Of a DNA stretch of 64,000 nucleotides, positions 17,732 to 26,673 are shown piece by piece. This DNA comes from Tenacibaculum sp. 190524A05c (GTDB taxonomy: Bacteria; Bacteroidota; Bacteroidia; Flavobacteriales; Flavobacteriaceae). Every line of letters starts with the position of its first letter. Position 1 is the first letter of the stretch. The position numbers were made by a program, and so were the translations under genes. Under the pieces are notes generated by a model, which saw only the letters and a program-made list of their open reading frames with translations, had not been told where the DNA came from and searched no databases. The stretch is from NCBI RefSeq assembly GCF_964036595.1, contig NZ_OZ038523.1, positions 648,501 to 712,500 on the forward strand. The letters run 5' to 3'.

Positions 17732-19090
17732 ATGCTTAATATTTCAAATAATTCGATTTCAAAAAATATTGATTTGACTAAGTTCAAATCTGGTGAAGAT
17801 ATATTTACTAAAGAATATCACAAAAGATTTAGACAATTCTTAATGGGGTTTTCTATAATGATTTTGGTTATTTTATTCTTGCCTTGGACACAGAACATTT
17901 CAAGTAAAGGAAACGTAACAACATTACAACCTAATCAAAGACCACAAACTTTACAATCACAAATTCCAGGTAGAATTGAAGAATGGTTTGTACGTGAGGG
18001 AGATTTTGTAAAAAAAGGAGATACAATTCTTAGAATTTCTGAGATCAAAAGTGATTATTTTGATAACAGATTAACTGAAAGAACTCAAGAGCAGCTTGAT
18101 GTAAAAAGTCAATCTGTAGATGCTTATAACAATAAAGTACAAGCTTTAGAACGTCAAATTAATGCATTAGAGCGAGAGAAAAGGTTAAAACTTCAGCAAG
18201 CAAATAATAAGTTGTTGCAAGCAAACCTACAGGTACGAAGTGATAGCATCGATTTAAAAGCTGTAGAAACTAAAAATACCATTGCTAAAACTCAATTTGA
18301 TCGTGTTATAAATCTTCAAAAAGAAGGATTAAAAGCAGTAAAAGACGTTGAAGAAAAGCGAGCGAAATTTCAAGAAGCGGCTGCTAAATTAATCTCACAG
18401 CAAAACAAATATTTATCGTCACAGAACAAAGTAATTAATGCAAGATTGGATATTTCGACCATTAATGCTAGTTATGATGACAAAATTGCGAAAGCAAATA
18501 GTAACCTTTTTACCGCGAAATCTGCTGCTTTAGATACAAGAGCTCAAGTTTCTAAATTGGAAACTAATGTTGCTAACTACAGTAGAAGAAATAGTTTACT
18601 ATATATAACTGCACCACAAGACGGATTTATCAACAAAGCTATTAAATCAGGTATTGGTGAAACATTTAAAGAAGGAGAAGAATTGGTTGGAATAATGCCA
18701 GCTAATTATGAGTTAGCGGTAGAAATGTATGTAAGACCAATTGATTTACCGTTAATTCATATAAATGAAGATGTGCGTGTACAATTTGATGGTTGGCCTG
18801 CTATTGTATTTAGTGGATGGCCAAATGTATCTTATGGTACTTATGGGGCTAAAGTTGTAGCAATTGAAAACTTTATTAGTGAAAATGGAATGTATAGAGT
18901 ATTGTTAGCACCGAATAAAGATGATCATCCTTGGCCTACAGCAATTCGAGTTGGTTCTGGAGCTAAAACAATTGCCTTATTAGATAATGTTCCGATTTGG
19001 TTTGAAATGTGGAGACAGATTAACAGCTTCCCTCCTAACTTTTACCAACCAGAAAGAAAAATTGATAATTCTTCTAAAAAGAAAAAGTAA
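17732..19090 (+). CDS. HlyD family periplasmic adaptor subunit
   Basis: This 452-residue membrane fusion protein has one N-terminal membrane segment (FLMGFSIMILVILFLPW, about residues 36-52). A half biotinyl-lipoyl domain carries QIPGRIEEWFVREGDFVKKGD. A long alpha-helical hairpin (about 115-290) holds repeated Lys/Gln/Leu-rich heptads. The second lipoyl half is at ITAPQDGFINKAIKSGIGE, followed by a beta-barrel. It would link the ABC subunit to the TolC channel. Its stop overlaps the TolC start by one base, consistent with an operon. Confidence 0.9.
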   Translation: MLNISNNSISKNIDLTKFKSGEDIFTKEYHKRFRQFLMGFSIMILVILFLPWTQNISSKGNVTTLQPNQRPQTLQSQIPGRIEEWFVREGDFVKKGDTILRISEIKSDYFDNRLTERTQEQLDVKSQSVDAYNNKVQALERQINALEREKRLKLQQANNKLLQANLQVRSDSIDLKAVETKNTIAKTQFDRVINLQKEGLKAVKDVEEKRAKFQEAAAKLISQQNKYLSSQNKVINARLDISTINASYDDKIAKANSNLFTAKSAALDTRAQVSKLETNVANYSRRNSLLYITAPQDGFINKAIKSGIGETFKEGEELVGIMPANYELAVEMYVRPIDLPLIHINEDVRVQFDGWPAIVFSGWPNVSYGTYGAKVVAIENFISENGMYRVLLAPNKDDHPWPTAIRVGSGAKTIALLDNVPIWFEMWRQINSFPPNFYQPERKIDNSSKKKK

Positions 19091-20490
19091 TGAAGAAATT
19101 TCTAAGTTATTTTTTAATATTCAGTGTTTATTTAGGTTTTTCGCAAACTGAGATAGATTCAACACTTACACTAAGTGAGTATATTGGATATGTAAAAAAG
19201 TTTCATCCTATTCTAAAACAGGCGCAACTGAAAACTACAGAAGGAGAAATAAAGTTGATGAAAGCTCGTGGAGCTTTTGATCCTAAGATTGAAGTTGATT
19301 ACGACAAAAAGAAGTTTAAGAATACTAATTATTTTGATAAGCTTAATACTACGTTTAAAATACCAACTTGGTATGGATTAGAGTTTAAAGGGAATTATGA
19401 GAAGAATTCTGGAGCATTTCTAAATCCCGAATTTACAGTTCCAGATGAAGGTTTGTATAGTGCTGGTGTTTCTGCTTCTTTAGCTAGAGGATTATTAACC
19501 AACGAAAGAATGGCCACGCTTAAAAAAGCAAAAATTTACAGATCACAAGCTAGAGCAGATCAGCAAATTTTAGTCAATGAAATTTTATATAAGGCGATAC
19601 TCACCTATTTCGATTGGTTGAAAGAATATCAAAAGCGTAACACATATAGAAACTTTTTAAAGAATGCTAGCGATCGTTTTTCTAATGTTAAGCGAAGTTT
19701 TGAAGAAGGTGATAAACCTGCTGTTGACACCTTAGAAGCTTCTATTAATTTAAAAAATAGAATTTTAGATTTAGAAAAGGCTAAGCTAAAGTATGTTAAA
19801 TCAAAATTGAAATTGGCCAACTTTTTATGGTTGGAAGATAATTTACCTCTAGAATTAGAAGAACAAATTATTCCGGATATGAATACACTTGCCTCTATTG
19901 ATAATACGCTTGATACAAGCACATTAAATAATAATCAGGCAATTGTGAATAACCACGCTAAAATTCGATCATTAGAATACAAAAAGGAAAATTTAATAAT
20001 AGATAAAAGATTAAGATTGAATAATCTTTTACCAAAAGTAGATGTAGAGTATAATTTCCTGACGTCTAAATTTGGAGATCTTTCTAATCTGGATACCGAT
20101 AATTATAAGGCTGGATTAAATGTGAGTATTCCATTATTTCTTAGGAAAGAACGTTCAGATTTAAAACTTGCAAGATTGAAGTTACAAGATATTGACTTTG
20201 TTATTTCTTCTAATAAAGCCAATTTATCAAATAAAATTGATGCTGTTCAAAATGAAATAAATTCTTACCTAGAACAAAATAGAATTCTAAATGATTTGGT
20301 AGAGGACTATCAAGTATTGGTAAAAGCTGAAGAAAAAATGTTTTTACTTGGAGAAGGATCTTTATTCAGAATAAATTACAGAGAAGTAAAGTTGATTGAA
20401 ACTCAATTAAAAGCAATTGATAATTTTAATAAATATTTTGGAGCAAAAGCTTCATTATATCAGTTGATTAATAATCAATTGATAAATTAA
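19090..20490 (+). CDS. TolC family outer membrane efflux protein
   Basis: This 466-residue protein has a signal peptide (FLSYFLIFSVYLGFSQ, cleavage around residue 19) and two outer-membrane efflux (OEP) repeats. The first starts near STLTLSEYIGYVKKFHPILKQA. The second centres on SLEYKKENLIIDKRLRLNNLLPKVDVEY. It also has the NVSIPLF strand and the typical long coiled-coil helices. It should form the outer membrane channel of the exporter. It is the last gene of the operon and is closed by a strong terminator immediately downstream. Confidence 0.92.
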   Translation: MKKFLSYFLIFSVYLGFSQTEIDSTLTLSEYIGYVKKFHPILKQAQLKTTEGEIKLMKARGAFDPKIEVDYDKKKFKNTNYFDKLNTTFKIPTWYGLEFKGNYEKNSGAFLNPEFTVPDEGLYSAGVSASLARGLLTNERMATLKKAKIYRSQARADQQILVNEILYKAILTYFDWLKEYQKRNTYRNFLKNASDRFSNVKRSFEEGDKPAVDTLEASINLKNRILDLEKAKLKYVKSKLKLANFLWLEDNLPLELEEQIIPDMNTLASIDNTLDTSTLNNNQAIVNNHAKIRSLEYKKENLIIDKRLRLNNLLPKVDVEYNFLTSKFGDLSNLDTDNYKAGLNVSIPLFLRKERSDLKLARLKLQDIDFVISSNKANLSNKIDAVQNEINSYLEQNRILNDLVEDYQVLVKAEEKMFLLGEGSLFRINYREVKLIETQLKAIDNFNKYFGAKASLYQLINNQLIN

Positions 20491-20523
20491 AAAAAGCTGT
20501 ACTACAATTAGTACAGCTTTTTT
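20489..20523 (+). terminator. Intrinsic terminator of the exporter operon
   Basis: GCTGTACTA (20496-20504) and TAGTACAGC (20509-20517) form a perfect stem around CAAT. The stem is flanked by A-runs on the left and T6 on the right. It starts at the stop codon of the TolC gene. Confidence 0.85.
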
Positions 20524-20561
20524 CATATGGTTAAAGTTAAAAAGTATATAAAGTTCTTCTC

Positions 20562-21641
20562 TTAATTTAATTTAAATTCTACAGGGAATGAGTATCTAGT
20601 GTTTACCTTCTTACCACTCTTCTCTGCTGCATTAAATACTGGTAATTTTTGTACTAATTCTTTCGCTGCTTTTTCTAACACTTCTCCATTTGCTGGACCC
20701 TTAGCTTCTATATTAACAACTTCTCCTTTAGCGTTAACAACAAATAATACAAATACTTTTCCTTCTATATTCTTGTCGATTGCTTCAGTTGGATATGCAA
20801 AATTATCTTGAATATGCTCTACTAAGTTTTTGTTAAAACATCCTATAGAAGTATCTCCTGAAACATTACAAGCTTTGAATTGAGGAATTTTCTCAACATC
20901 TTTGAAATCATATACAGTGTTCACAACTGCTTTTTTAGGAGCTTTTCTAATATTAGTTGGCTTTACACCAGGAATTCTGAACGTAATTGGTAAACCATAC
21001 TTCACAGTTACTGGAGTTCCAGATTGCTTTCCTGGCTTAAACTTAGGTAACTTCTTCATAATTCTTTCCGCTTCCTTACCTAACTCTTCTCCTTTATATG
21101 GAGATACAATTTTCATTTTATCTACATTACCATCTCTGTCGATGATAAAGTGAACAAATACTCTTCCTTGAATTCCTTTATCATAAGAACTCTCTGGATA
21201 TCTTAAATGTCTCTTGATATGGCTTGCTAATTCTGACTTAAAACACTTTTCTTGCTTATATGCAGCAACACCTTCACAATTTTTGAATAATGGAATCTCA
21301 TCTACGTAATTAAAAGGAATTACTTTCATTCCTGTATTCTTATCTACTGTAATACTATTCACAATTTCAGCTTTCTTTTTAATCTTAGCTAATTTGTGTG
21401 AATAATCATTTGTCATTAATCCTGTAGCTTCATCTCTTTTTCTTACTACTCTTCTTCTTGAAGTTACTTGAACAGCCACTTTAGCTTCTTTAGTTTTTTC
21501 GTCTGCCTTTTCAATTGAGCATTTCGTTATACTATTTAAGTCTAAAACTGCCTCTTCTTTTTTATCACATGTTTTCGATGATTGTGCAAAACTCTGTACT
21601 GAACAGATTAATAGGATTGCAAGTAAAGTATTTTTAACCAT
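20562..21641 (-). CDS. Periplasmic protein with two TonB C-terminal domains
   Basis: This 359-residue protein has a cleavable signal peptide (NTLLAILLICSVQSFAQ), so it is probably soluble in the periplasm rather than a membrane-anchored TonB. After a Lys/Arg-rich linker come two similar TonB_C units, at about residues 115-232 and 245-358. Each has a pattern like IPxFKxC...CFxxxLxxHIxxxxxYPxxxxDKxIxGxVFVxF, and later LPxFxxxxxSGxxVxxxYxxPxxF. TonB_C domains contact TonB boxes of receptors. A double-domain soluble form may bind peptidoglycan or receptors. It is monocistronic, with its own promoter. Confidence 0.82.
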   Translation of the reverse strand: MVKNTLLAILLICSVQSFAQSSKTCDKKEEAVLDLNSITKCSIEKADEKTKEAKVAVQVTSRRRVVRKRDEATGLMTNDYSHKLAKIKKKAEIVNSITVDKNTGMKVIPFNYVDEIPLFKNCEGVAAYKQEKCFKSELASHIKRHLRYPESSYDKGIQGRVFVHFIIDRDGNVDKMKIVSPYKGEELGKEAERIMKKLPKFKPGKQSGTPVTVKYGLPITFRIPGVKPTNIRKAPKKAVVNTVYDFKDVEKIPQFKACNVSGDTSIGCFNKNLVEHIQDNFAYPTEAIDKNIEGKVFVLFVVNAKGEVVNIEAKGPANGEVLEKAAKELVQKLPVFNAAEKSGKKVNTRYSFPVEFKLN

Positions 21642-21668
21642 AATTCTAGGGGTCTTAAAGTTACACCC

Positions 21669-21696
21669 TAAAATTACAGAACTAATACAAAATCAA
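21669..21696 (-). promoter_or_regulatory. Possible promoter of the TonB-domain gene
   Basis: The minus strand reads TTG, then 17 bases, then TAATTTTA. This is a near match to TTG-N17-23-TAnnTTTG, about 28 bases before the start codon at 21641. The final base differs from consensus. Confidence 0.35.
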
Positions 21697-21832
21697 TGAG
21701 TTTTGATATTTTTTTGGCTATAGAGTTTCGTTAAATTGCTTAATTTCTTCGACGAATGGTTCAATTGTTGTTATTGCGAAATATTCATTTTAACAACTAA
21801 AACGTTATAGAAAAGTTAAAAAAATATAATTT

Positions 21833-22384
21833 CTATTTAATTTTTAATACTTGACCGGTAAAAATATTGTCAGATTCTAAATTATTAGTTTTTCTTATTG
21901 AGTGTATTGAAGTTTTATATTTTCTTGAAATACTAAATAAGGTTTCTCCTGATTGTACTATATGCTTCTTTTTAGAAACATTTTCAATAGAAGTTTCTTT
22001 ACGATTCAATGTATTATTTGACGTCTTTTTCTTTTCATCTTCATAACCAATAACTATTTCATCACCGATTTCAATACTATCAAAATCTTGTAAACTATTT
22101 AATCGGTAGAGTTGAGCCAAACTCATTTCATATTTTCTAGCAATTGTACTTAATGTTTCTCCTTTTACAACTTTATGTGTAATTGTAGGATCATACTCTA
22201 CAACTGGCTCCGGTTTTTTTGCTGCTTTTTTAGGAAAGGTTTCAGATACTTCTCCTGTAATTAAATTCATGTAGGCAGTTTTACCTTCCAGTAAAATTTT
22301 ATCCCAACCTTCAGGTAATTTCTTTTCTTGAGAGAATATAGATATACTTAAAAATAAACTAAAAAGTAAAAATCTTTTTTTCAT
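21833..22384 (-). CDS. LysM-domain protein with N-terminal WW-like motif
   Basis: This 183-residue exported protein starts at Met 22384 (MKKRFLLFSLFLSISIFSQ, signal peptide). The upstream in-frame Met at 22405 adds residues that do not fit a signal. The mature N-terminus reads KLPEGWDKILLEGKTAYMN followed by LITGEV, which resembles the first half of a WW domain. Two LysM domains follow, HKVVKGETLSTIARKYEMSL (about 72) and HIVQSGETLFSISRKYKTSI (about 139). LysM binds peptidoglycan glycans. The gene is next to the TRIC channel gene (33 bases). Confidence 0.88.
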   Translation of the reverse strand: MKKRFLLFSLFLSISIFSQEKKLPEGWDKILLEGKTAYMNLITGEVSETFPKKAAKKPEPVVEYDPTITHKVVKGETLSTIARKYEMSLAQLYRLNSLQDFDSIEIGDEIVIGYEDEKKKTSNNTLNRKETSIENVSKKKHIVQSGETLFSISRKYKTSIHSIRKTNNLESDNIFTGQVLKIK

Positions 22385-22417
22385 ATAAACGTGTATATCC
22401 CACAAGTTAAGAACTAA

Positions 22418-23041
22418 TTATTTATTACTAAAGACATTATCTTTAATTTTTGGTAATTCTAATTTGTAAACAACAGAAACGGTTCTAATTACTATGATTA
22501 CAATTGCAGAAATAATAAAGTTCAAATTATCATTTATAGGAGTTTGTCTTAGCAATAAGTATATCAAACCACCTGACAAACAAGCTGAAGCATAAATTTC
22601 CTTTTTAAATATTAATGGAACTTCCCTTGAAAGAACATCTCTTATCACTCCACCAAACACAGCAGAAACCATTCCCATTATAATAGCAACAATAGCAGGT
22701 AAATTAAAACTTAACCCTTTTTGTAATCCTAAAAGTGTAAAAACACTTATTCCAATGGTGTCAAAAAGAAAGAAGGTTTTTCTTAATGGAGCAATTTTAC
22801 TCTTGAATAGGAAAGTAAATACAACAGCACTTAAAATGGTATAGATATAATTTAAATCACCAATCCAATTTATAGGATGTGCATCGATAAGAATATCTCT
22901 CAACATTCCTCCTCCTACAGCTGTAACAAATGCGAGAATAATTACACCGAAAAGATCGAATTCTTTTTTGGATGCAACTAAGGCTCCACTAATAGCAAAA
23001 GCAAATGTTCCTAGAATATCAATTACATATACTATGTCCAT
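22418..23041 (-). CDS. TRIC-type cation channel family protein (UPF0126/YadS)
   Basis: This 207-residue protein has seven hydrophobic segments in a repeated arrangement. Two copies of the family glycine motif occur: ALVASKKEFDLFGVIILAF-VTAVGGGMLRDIL (about residues 21-53) and GMVSAVFGGVIRDVLSREVPL (about 108-128). Both GGG/GGxxRD kinks are intact. Prokaryotic TRIC proteins form trimers permeable to K+ and Na+. It lies between the DEAD-box and LysM genes on the minus strand, 15 bases from the former. Confidence 0.9.
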   Translation of the reverse strand: MDIVYVIDILGTFAFAISGALVASKKEFDLFGVIILAFVTAVGGGMLRDILIDAHPINWIGDLNYIYTILSAVVFTFLFKSKIAPLRKTFFLFDTIGISVFTLLGLQKGLSFNLPAIVAIIMGMVSAVFGGVIRDVLSREVPLIFKKEIYASACLSGGLIYLLLRQTPINDNLNFIISAIVIIVIRTVSVVYKLELPKIKDNVFSNK

Positions 23042-23056
23042 AATTAAAGAGGAATA

Positions 23057-24169
23057 CTATTTTTTAATAAACTCGATATTTAGTTTCTTCTGAATTTGAT
23101 GAATATTTTCGATTTCATTTGAAAGTACAAACGCTTGAGATATACCTCTATTTCCACCTCTGGCTGTTCGTCCACTTCTATGAGTATAATATTCTAATTG
23201 TTCTGGCAATTGATGATGAATAACAAAATTTAAGTTTCGAACATCAATTCCACGAGCCGCAACATCAGTTGATACTAGATACTGTAAACTTTGATTTTTA
23301 AAAGCTCTCATTACCTTATCACGTTCAATCTGTTTCATGTCACCTTCTAGAACCCCAATTGTAAATCCTTCTTTTTGTAACTCAGCAGTAAGTTTTCTTG
23401 CTCCAGCTTTAGTTCTTACAAATATGATACCTCTTTCATCATCTCTACCTTCTAAAAAAGAGATAATTTCTTCCGTTTTATTTGCTAATGTAACTACTGA
23501 ATAATAATGCGTTATATTTTCATTTACGAGTGATGCAGGATTAATTTCTACTCGTTTTGCGTTAATATTCATGTAATTTTTCACAATCCTTTTGATTTCG
23601 TCAGGCATTGTAGCTGAGAACAACCAAGTGTTTCTATCTCCAGAGGTGTATTTAAGAATTCGATTGATTTCTAGTTTAAAACCCATACTTAACATTTCGT
23701 CAGCTTCATCCAGAACAAGTGTCTTAATATGTTTTAAATCCACTTCTCCTCTCTCAATTAAATCAATCAATCTTCCTGGAGTTGCTACTACAATGTGTGT
23801 AGTTCTCTTTAAATTCTTTATTTGTCTTTCAATCTTTTCTCCACCATAAACACCTTCTACAAATATTTTATGATCTACATATTTCGTAAATTTAAATAGC
23901 TGCTTTTTAATTTGCTGAACAAGTTCTCTTGTTGGAGATAATATTAAAGCTTGAATTTTATCCGAATTCGGATTTATTTGATGTAATATAGGCAAACCAA
24001 ATGCAGCGGTTTTTCCTGTTCCAGTTTGAGCTAAACCAATAAAATCACTTTTATTATCAATTAAATAAGGAATAGTTTTTTCCTGAATCTCTGTAGGAGT
24101 TTTAATTCCTAATTCTTTTAATCCTTTAATATATTCTTTTTGTACACCTAAATCTGCGAATGTCGACAT
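23057..24169 (-). CDS. DEAD-box ATP-dependent RNA helicase
   Basis: This 370-residue protein holds the full motif set of a minimal DEAD-box core. These are the Q motif (GIKTPTEIQEKTIP), motif I AQTGTGKTA (about 47-55), PTRELVQQ, TPGR, DEAD (about 154), SAT, FVRTKAG, STDVAARGIDV and HRSGRTARGG. There is almost no C-terminal extension, unlike RhlE or CshA. It probably acts in RNA remodelling or ribosome assembly. It has its own promoter (-7 box at 24186-24193), set at the 3' end of the thioesterase gene. Confidence 0.93.
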   Translation of the reverse strand: MSTFADLGVQKEYIKGLKELGIKTPTEIQEKTIPYLIDNKSDFIGLAQTGTGKTAAFGLPILHQINPNSDKIQALILSPTRELVQQIKKQLFKFTKYVDHKIFVEGVYGGEKIERQIKNLKRTTHIVVATPGRLIDLIERGEVDLKHIKTLVLDEADEMLSMGFKLEINRILKYTSGDRNTWLFSATMPDEIKRIVKNYMNINAKRVEINPASLVNENITHYYSVVTLANKTEEIISFLEGRDDERGIIFVRTKAGARKLTAELQKEGFTIGVLEGDMKQIERDKVMRAFKNQSLQYLVSTDVAARGIDVRNLNFVIHHQLPEQLEYYTHRSGRTARGGNRGISQAFVLSNEIENIHQIQKKLNIEFIKK

Positions 24170-24185
24170 CTGTAAAATTTTGCCG

Positions 24186-24193
24186 CAAAGATA
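24186..24193 (-). promoter_or_regulatory. -7 box of the DEAD-box helicase promoter
   Basis: The minus strand reads TATCTTTG, a perfect TAnnTTTG, about 17 bases before ATG 24169. It is squeezed between that start and the stop of the thioesterase gene. No clear -33 TTG was seen. Confidence 0.55.
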
Positions 24194-24196
24194 GTC

Positions 24197-24598
24197 TTAT
24201 TCAGCTGGAGAAAGTAATTTTAATATATTTTCATTAATTCTTGTCGGACGAAAAGTTTTACTGTTCAATAAACACCAAGTTGTTTTTGCACTAATTAATA
24301 AAGTATTCTCTTTATAAACTTCAACATGACGAATAGATTTTACACCTTCGGTCTCTCCTACCCAGGTTTTTAAAGTAACTACATCATTATGTTTAGCTTG
24401 ATTTTTATAATCAATTTCGTGTCTTAATACCACCCAAATAAAATCCTTCTCAGTTGAATTTTTAATCAATTTATTCCAGTGCATTTTAGCTATATCTTGT
24501 ACCCATTGCACATAAACTACGTTGTTAACATGATTTAACTCGTCTATTTCTTCAGGTAAAACCGTTCGTTGAGTAGTAAAAATTTTATTTGAATTCAT
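24197..24598 (-). CDS. Acyl-CoA thioesterase (hotdog fold, 4HBT family)
   Basis: This is a 133-residue protein starting from Met 24598 (MNSNKIFTTQ). A second Met four codons upstream is also possible. The hotdog-fold signature is DELNHVNNVVYVQWVQDIA, where the Asp/Asn of the family active site is DxxNHVNN. KTTWCLLNSKTFRPTRI then follows near the end. It should hydrolyse an acyl-CoA thioester in the cytoplasm, with unknown substrate. It is divergent from the MATE gene, with about 60 bases between the starts. Confidence 0.85.
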   Translation of the reverse strand: MNSNKIFTTQRTVLPEEIDELNHVNNVVYVQWVQDIAKMHWNKLIKNSTEKDFIWVVLRHEIDYKNQAKHNDVVTLKTWVGETEGVKSIRHVEVYKENTLLISAKTTWCLLNSKTFRPTRINENILKLLSPAE

Positions 24599-24658
24599 AT
24601 AAACAAACATACATAACTAAGCGTATTATTTCGTTAATTTGTTTACTAATTTTCTACT

Positions 24659-25996
24659 ATGAATCAAATTGCCAATGAACTTTCTACAGAGAAAGTAAGC
24701 CGCTTACTTTTAAAACAATCAATTCCAGCTTCTATTGGAATACTTGTAATGTCTATCAACATGATTGTAGACACGATTTTCGTTGGTCAATGGATTGGTG
24801 TTTTAGCAATTGCTGCAATTACCGTGGTTCTACCTATTGGTTTTTTAATTTCATCAATTGGAATGGCCATTGGAATTGGTGGAAGTTCAGTGATTTCTTT
24901 AGCACTTGGAGCCGATAAAGTAGAAAAAGCAAAGAAGGTTTTTGGAAACCAAATTAGTTTAACCACCTTATCTTCTGTAATATTAGTTACGCTGTGTTTA
25001 GTATTTGACGAACATGTACTCCGCTTATTTGGAGCCAATGGTAATATTTTAGAACCTGCTTTACCTTATTTTAGAATAATTATTATTGGTGTACCGTTTT
25101 TAGCTTATGCAATGATGGGAAATCCTATTATTAGAGCATTAGGAAAACCAACTTATGCTATGATTGCATTAATTCTTCCTGCGGTTGCGAATATTATTCT
25201 AGACATAATATTTATTAAAGTGTTAGGTTGGGGAATGTTTGGAGCTGGATTAGCTACATCTATTGCTTATGCTGTTTGTGGATTATTTATTCTAGGATTT
25301 CTACTATCTAAAAAGAGTAATCTTAAAATAGGTTTAAGTTATTTAAAACTTGAAAAGAGTATTGTATCTGAGATCAGCTCATTAGGAAGTATTACTTTAG
25401 TACGACAAGGAACTGTAAGTGTATTAACAATCATTTTAAATTATTCATTATTTAAGTACGGAAATGAATCTTCTGTTGCGGTTTTTGGAATTATCAATAG
25501 ATTAATGATGTTCATCTTTTTCCCAGTATTCGGCATTGTTCAAGGATTTTTACCCATTGCGGGTTACAACTATGGAGCTGAACTTTATGATCGAGTTAAA
25601 GATGTTTTAAATACTGCCAATAAATATGGAACAATTTTATGTGTCTTTATTTTTATCGCCGTGTATTTCTTAAATTATGAAATGACTGCGGTATTTACTA
25701 ATGATGAAGAATTATTAAAACAGACACCTAATGCAATTTTAACAACATTGTTGGCTACTCCATTTATTGCATTTCAACTGGTTGGAGCTTCGTATTTCCA
25801 AGCTGTAGGAAAAGCAAAACCTGCGTTAATTTTAACTTTATTAAGACAATCTATATTTTTAATTCCCTTTATAATCGTTCTTCCAATGTTTTTTGGCTTG
25901 GATGGAATATGGTTTTCTTTCCCTATTTCTGACCTTCTAGCTACCGTCGTTACTTATGTTTACGTTAAAAAGGAAATTTCATTATTAAAAAATTAA
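24659..25996 (+). CDS. MATE family efflux transporter
   Basis: This 445-residue membrane protein has about 12 hydrophobic segments in two homologous halves. The first half carries QSIPASIGILVMSINMIVDT and GIGGSSVISLALGADK. The second carries SLGSITLVRQGTVSVLTIIL and QGFLPIAGYNYGAELYDRV. This is the usual length for MATE proteins, which export cationic drugs or other organic compounds using a Na+ or H+ gradient. A TetR gene follows after 60 bases, but that regulator has its own operator and need not control the pump. Confidence 0.92.
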   Translation: MNQIANELSTEKVSRLLLKQSIPASIGILVMSINMIVDTIFVGQWIGVLAIAAITVVLPIGFLISSIGMAIGIGGSSVISLALGADKVEKAKKVFGNQISLTTLSSVILVTLCLVFDEHVLRLFGANGNILEPALPYFRIIIIGVPFLAYAMMGNPIIRALGKPTYAMIALILPAVANIILDIIFIKVLGWGMFGAGLATSIAYAVCGLFILGFLLSKKSNLKIGLSYLKLEKSIVSEISSLGSITLVRQGTVSVLTIILNYSLFKYGNESSVAVFGIINRLMMFIFFPVFGIVQGFLPIAGYNYGAELYDRVKDVLNTANKYGTILCVFIFIAVYFLNYEMTAVFTNDEELLKQTPNAILTTLLATPFIAFQLVGASYFQAVGKAKPALILTLLRQSIFLIPFIIVLPMFFGLDGIWFSFPISDLLATVVTYVYVKKEISLLKN

Positions 25997-26030
25997 CATT
26001 TTATTTAAGTTTTGAATGTAGATTTTATTT

Positions 26031-26056
26031 AATTTTGGAACGTTCATTTCAAATAT
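26031..26056. promoter_or_regulatory. Operator-like site and -7 box before the tetR gene
   Basis: The 26 bases end directly at ATG 26057. They match the perfect palindrome at 26635-26660 at 18 of 26 positions, including GGAACG and TTTCAAATA. A -7 box TAATTTTG (26030-26037) overlaps the left part. The arrangement suggests autoregulation by the TetR protein, with a weaker site here than at the SDR gene. The evidence is my manual alignment. Confidence 0.5.
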
Positions 26057-26620
26057 ATGCCAAAGACAGAAACATTTGATAAAGATTTAGTTGTTCAACA
26101 AGTCACAGAAGTATTTCATACGAAAAGTTATACGTTAACTTCTATGCAAGATCTTGTTGATGCAACTGGTTTGAACAGATCTAGTATTTACAACACTTTC
26201 GGTAGTAAATTAGATTTATACATGATGTGTTTAAAAGACTATCAATCAAAATCAATGGATCATATTCAAGGAATTATTACATCAAATAGCTGTCATATCA
26301 ATACAATAGAACGTATCTTTTATTCTAATGCAGAATGCAAAAATGGATGTCTAATTAATAACTGTGTCTCTGAAATGGCCAATCAGGAAGATAGTATTAA
26401 TACGTTTCTAAAAAATAATGATAATGGCATGATAGATCTTTTTAAAGACATTGTAGAAAAGGGTCAAAAAGAAGGATCAATCAACAATGAAAAAAATGCA
26501 TATGACTATGCTATTTATTTAGTCACTGCTTTAAAAGGTTTTAATCTATCAACTATTTTAATGGACAATAAAAAAGATACTCAAAGCATTGTAAAAACAA
26601 TCCTTTCGGTTCTTGAATAA
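26057..26620 (+). CDS. TetR/AcrR family transcriptional regulator
   Basis: This 187-residue repressor has its DNA-binding domain at residues 8-52: VVQQVTEVFHTKSYTLTSMQ, then DLVDATGLNRSSIYNTFGSK. The C-terminal domain carries paired cysteines (SNSCHIN, AECKNGCLINNCVSE), a feature of the TetR_C subgroup with redox- or electrophile-sensitive members such as NemR-like regulators. Sensing of reactive compounds is therefore possible but inferred. The downstream SDR gene, 53 bases away, carries a perfect palindromic site and is its likely target. Confidence 0.9.
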   Translation: MPKTETFDKDLVVQQVTEVFHTKSYTLTSMQDLVDATGLNRSSIYNTFGSKLDLYMMCLKDYQSKSMDHIQGIITSNSCHINTIERIFYSNAECKNGCLINNCVSEMANQEDSINTFLKNNDNGMIDLFKDIVEKGQKEGSINNEKNAYDYAIYLVTALKGFNLSTILMDNKKDTQSIVKTILSVLE

Positions 26621-26634
26621 TATTTTTTTTAACC

Positions 26635-26660
26635 TTATTTGAAACGATTGTTTCAAATAA
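26635..26660. promoter_or_regulatory. Perfect palindromic operator upstream of the SDR gene
   Basis: TTATTTGAAAC (26635-26645) and GTTTCAAATAA (26650-26660) are perfect 11-base inverted arms around GATT, 13 bases before ATG 26674. Size and symmetry fit a TetR-dimer operator. There is no T-run after it, so a terminator is less likely. Confidence 0.7.
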
Positions 26661-26673
26661 AATTAACACGATC

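Noticed and set aside
16074-20490. Dedicated exporter for the 47-residue peptide
   Set aside because: The operon is 37 kb away, has its own TetR control, and its ABC subunit lacks the C39 peptidase expected for double-glycine leaders. A link cannot be supported.
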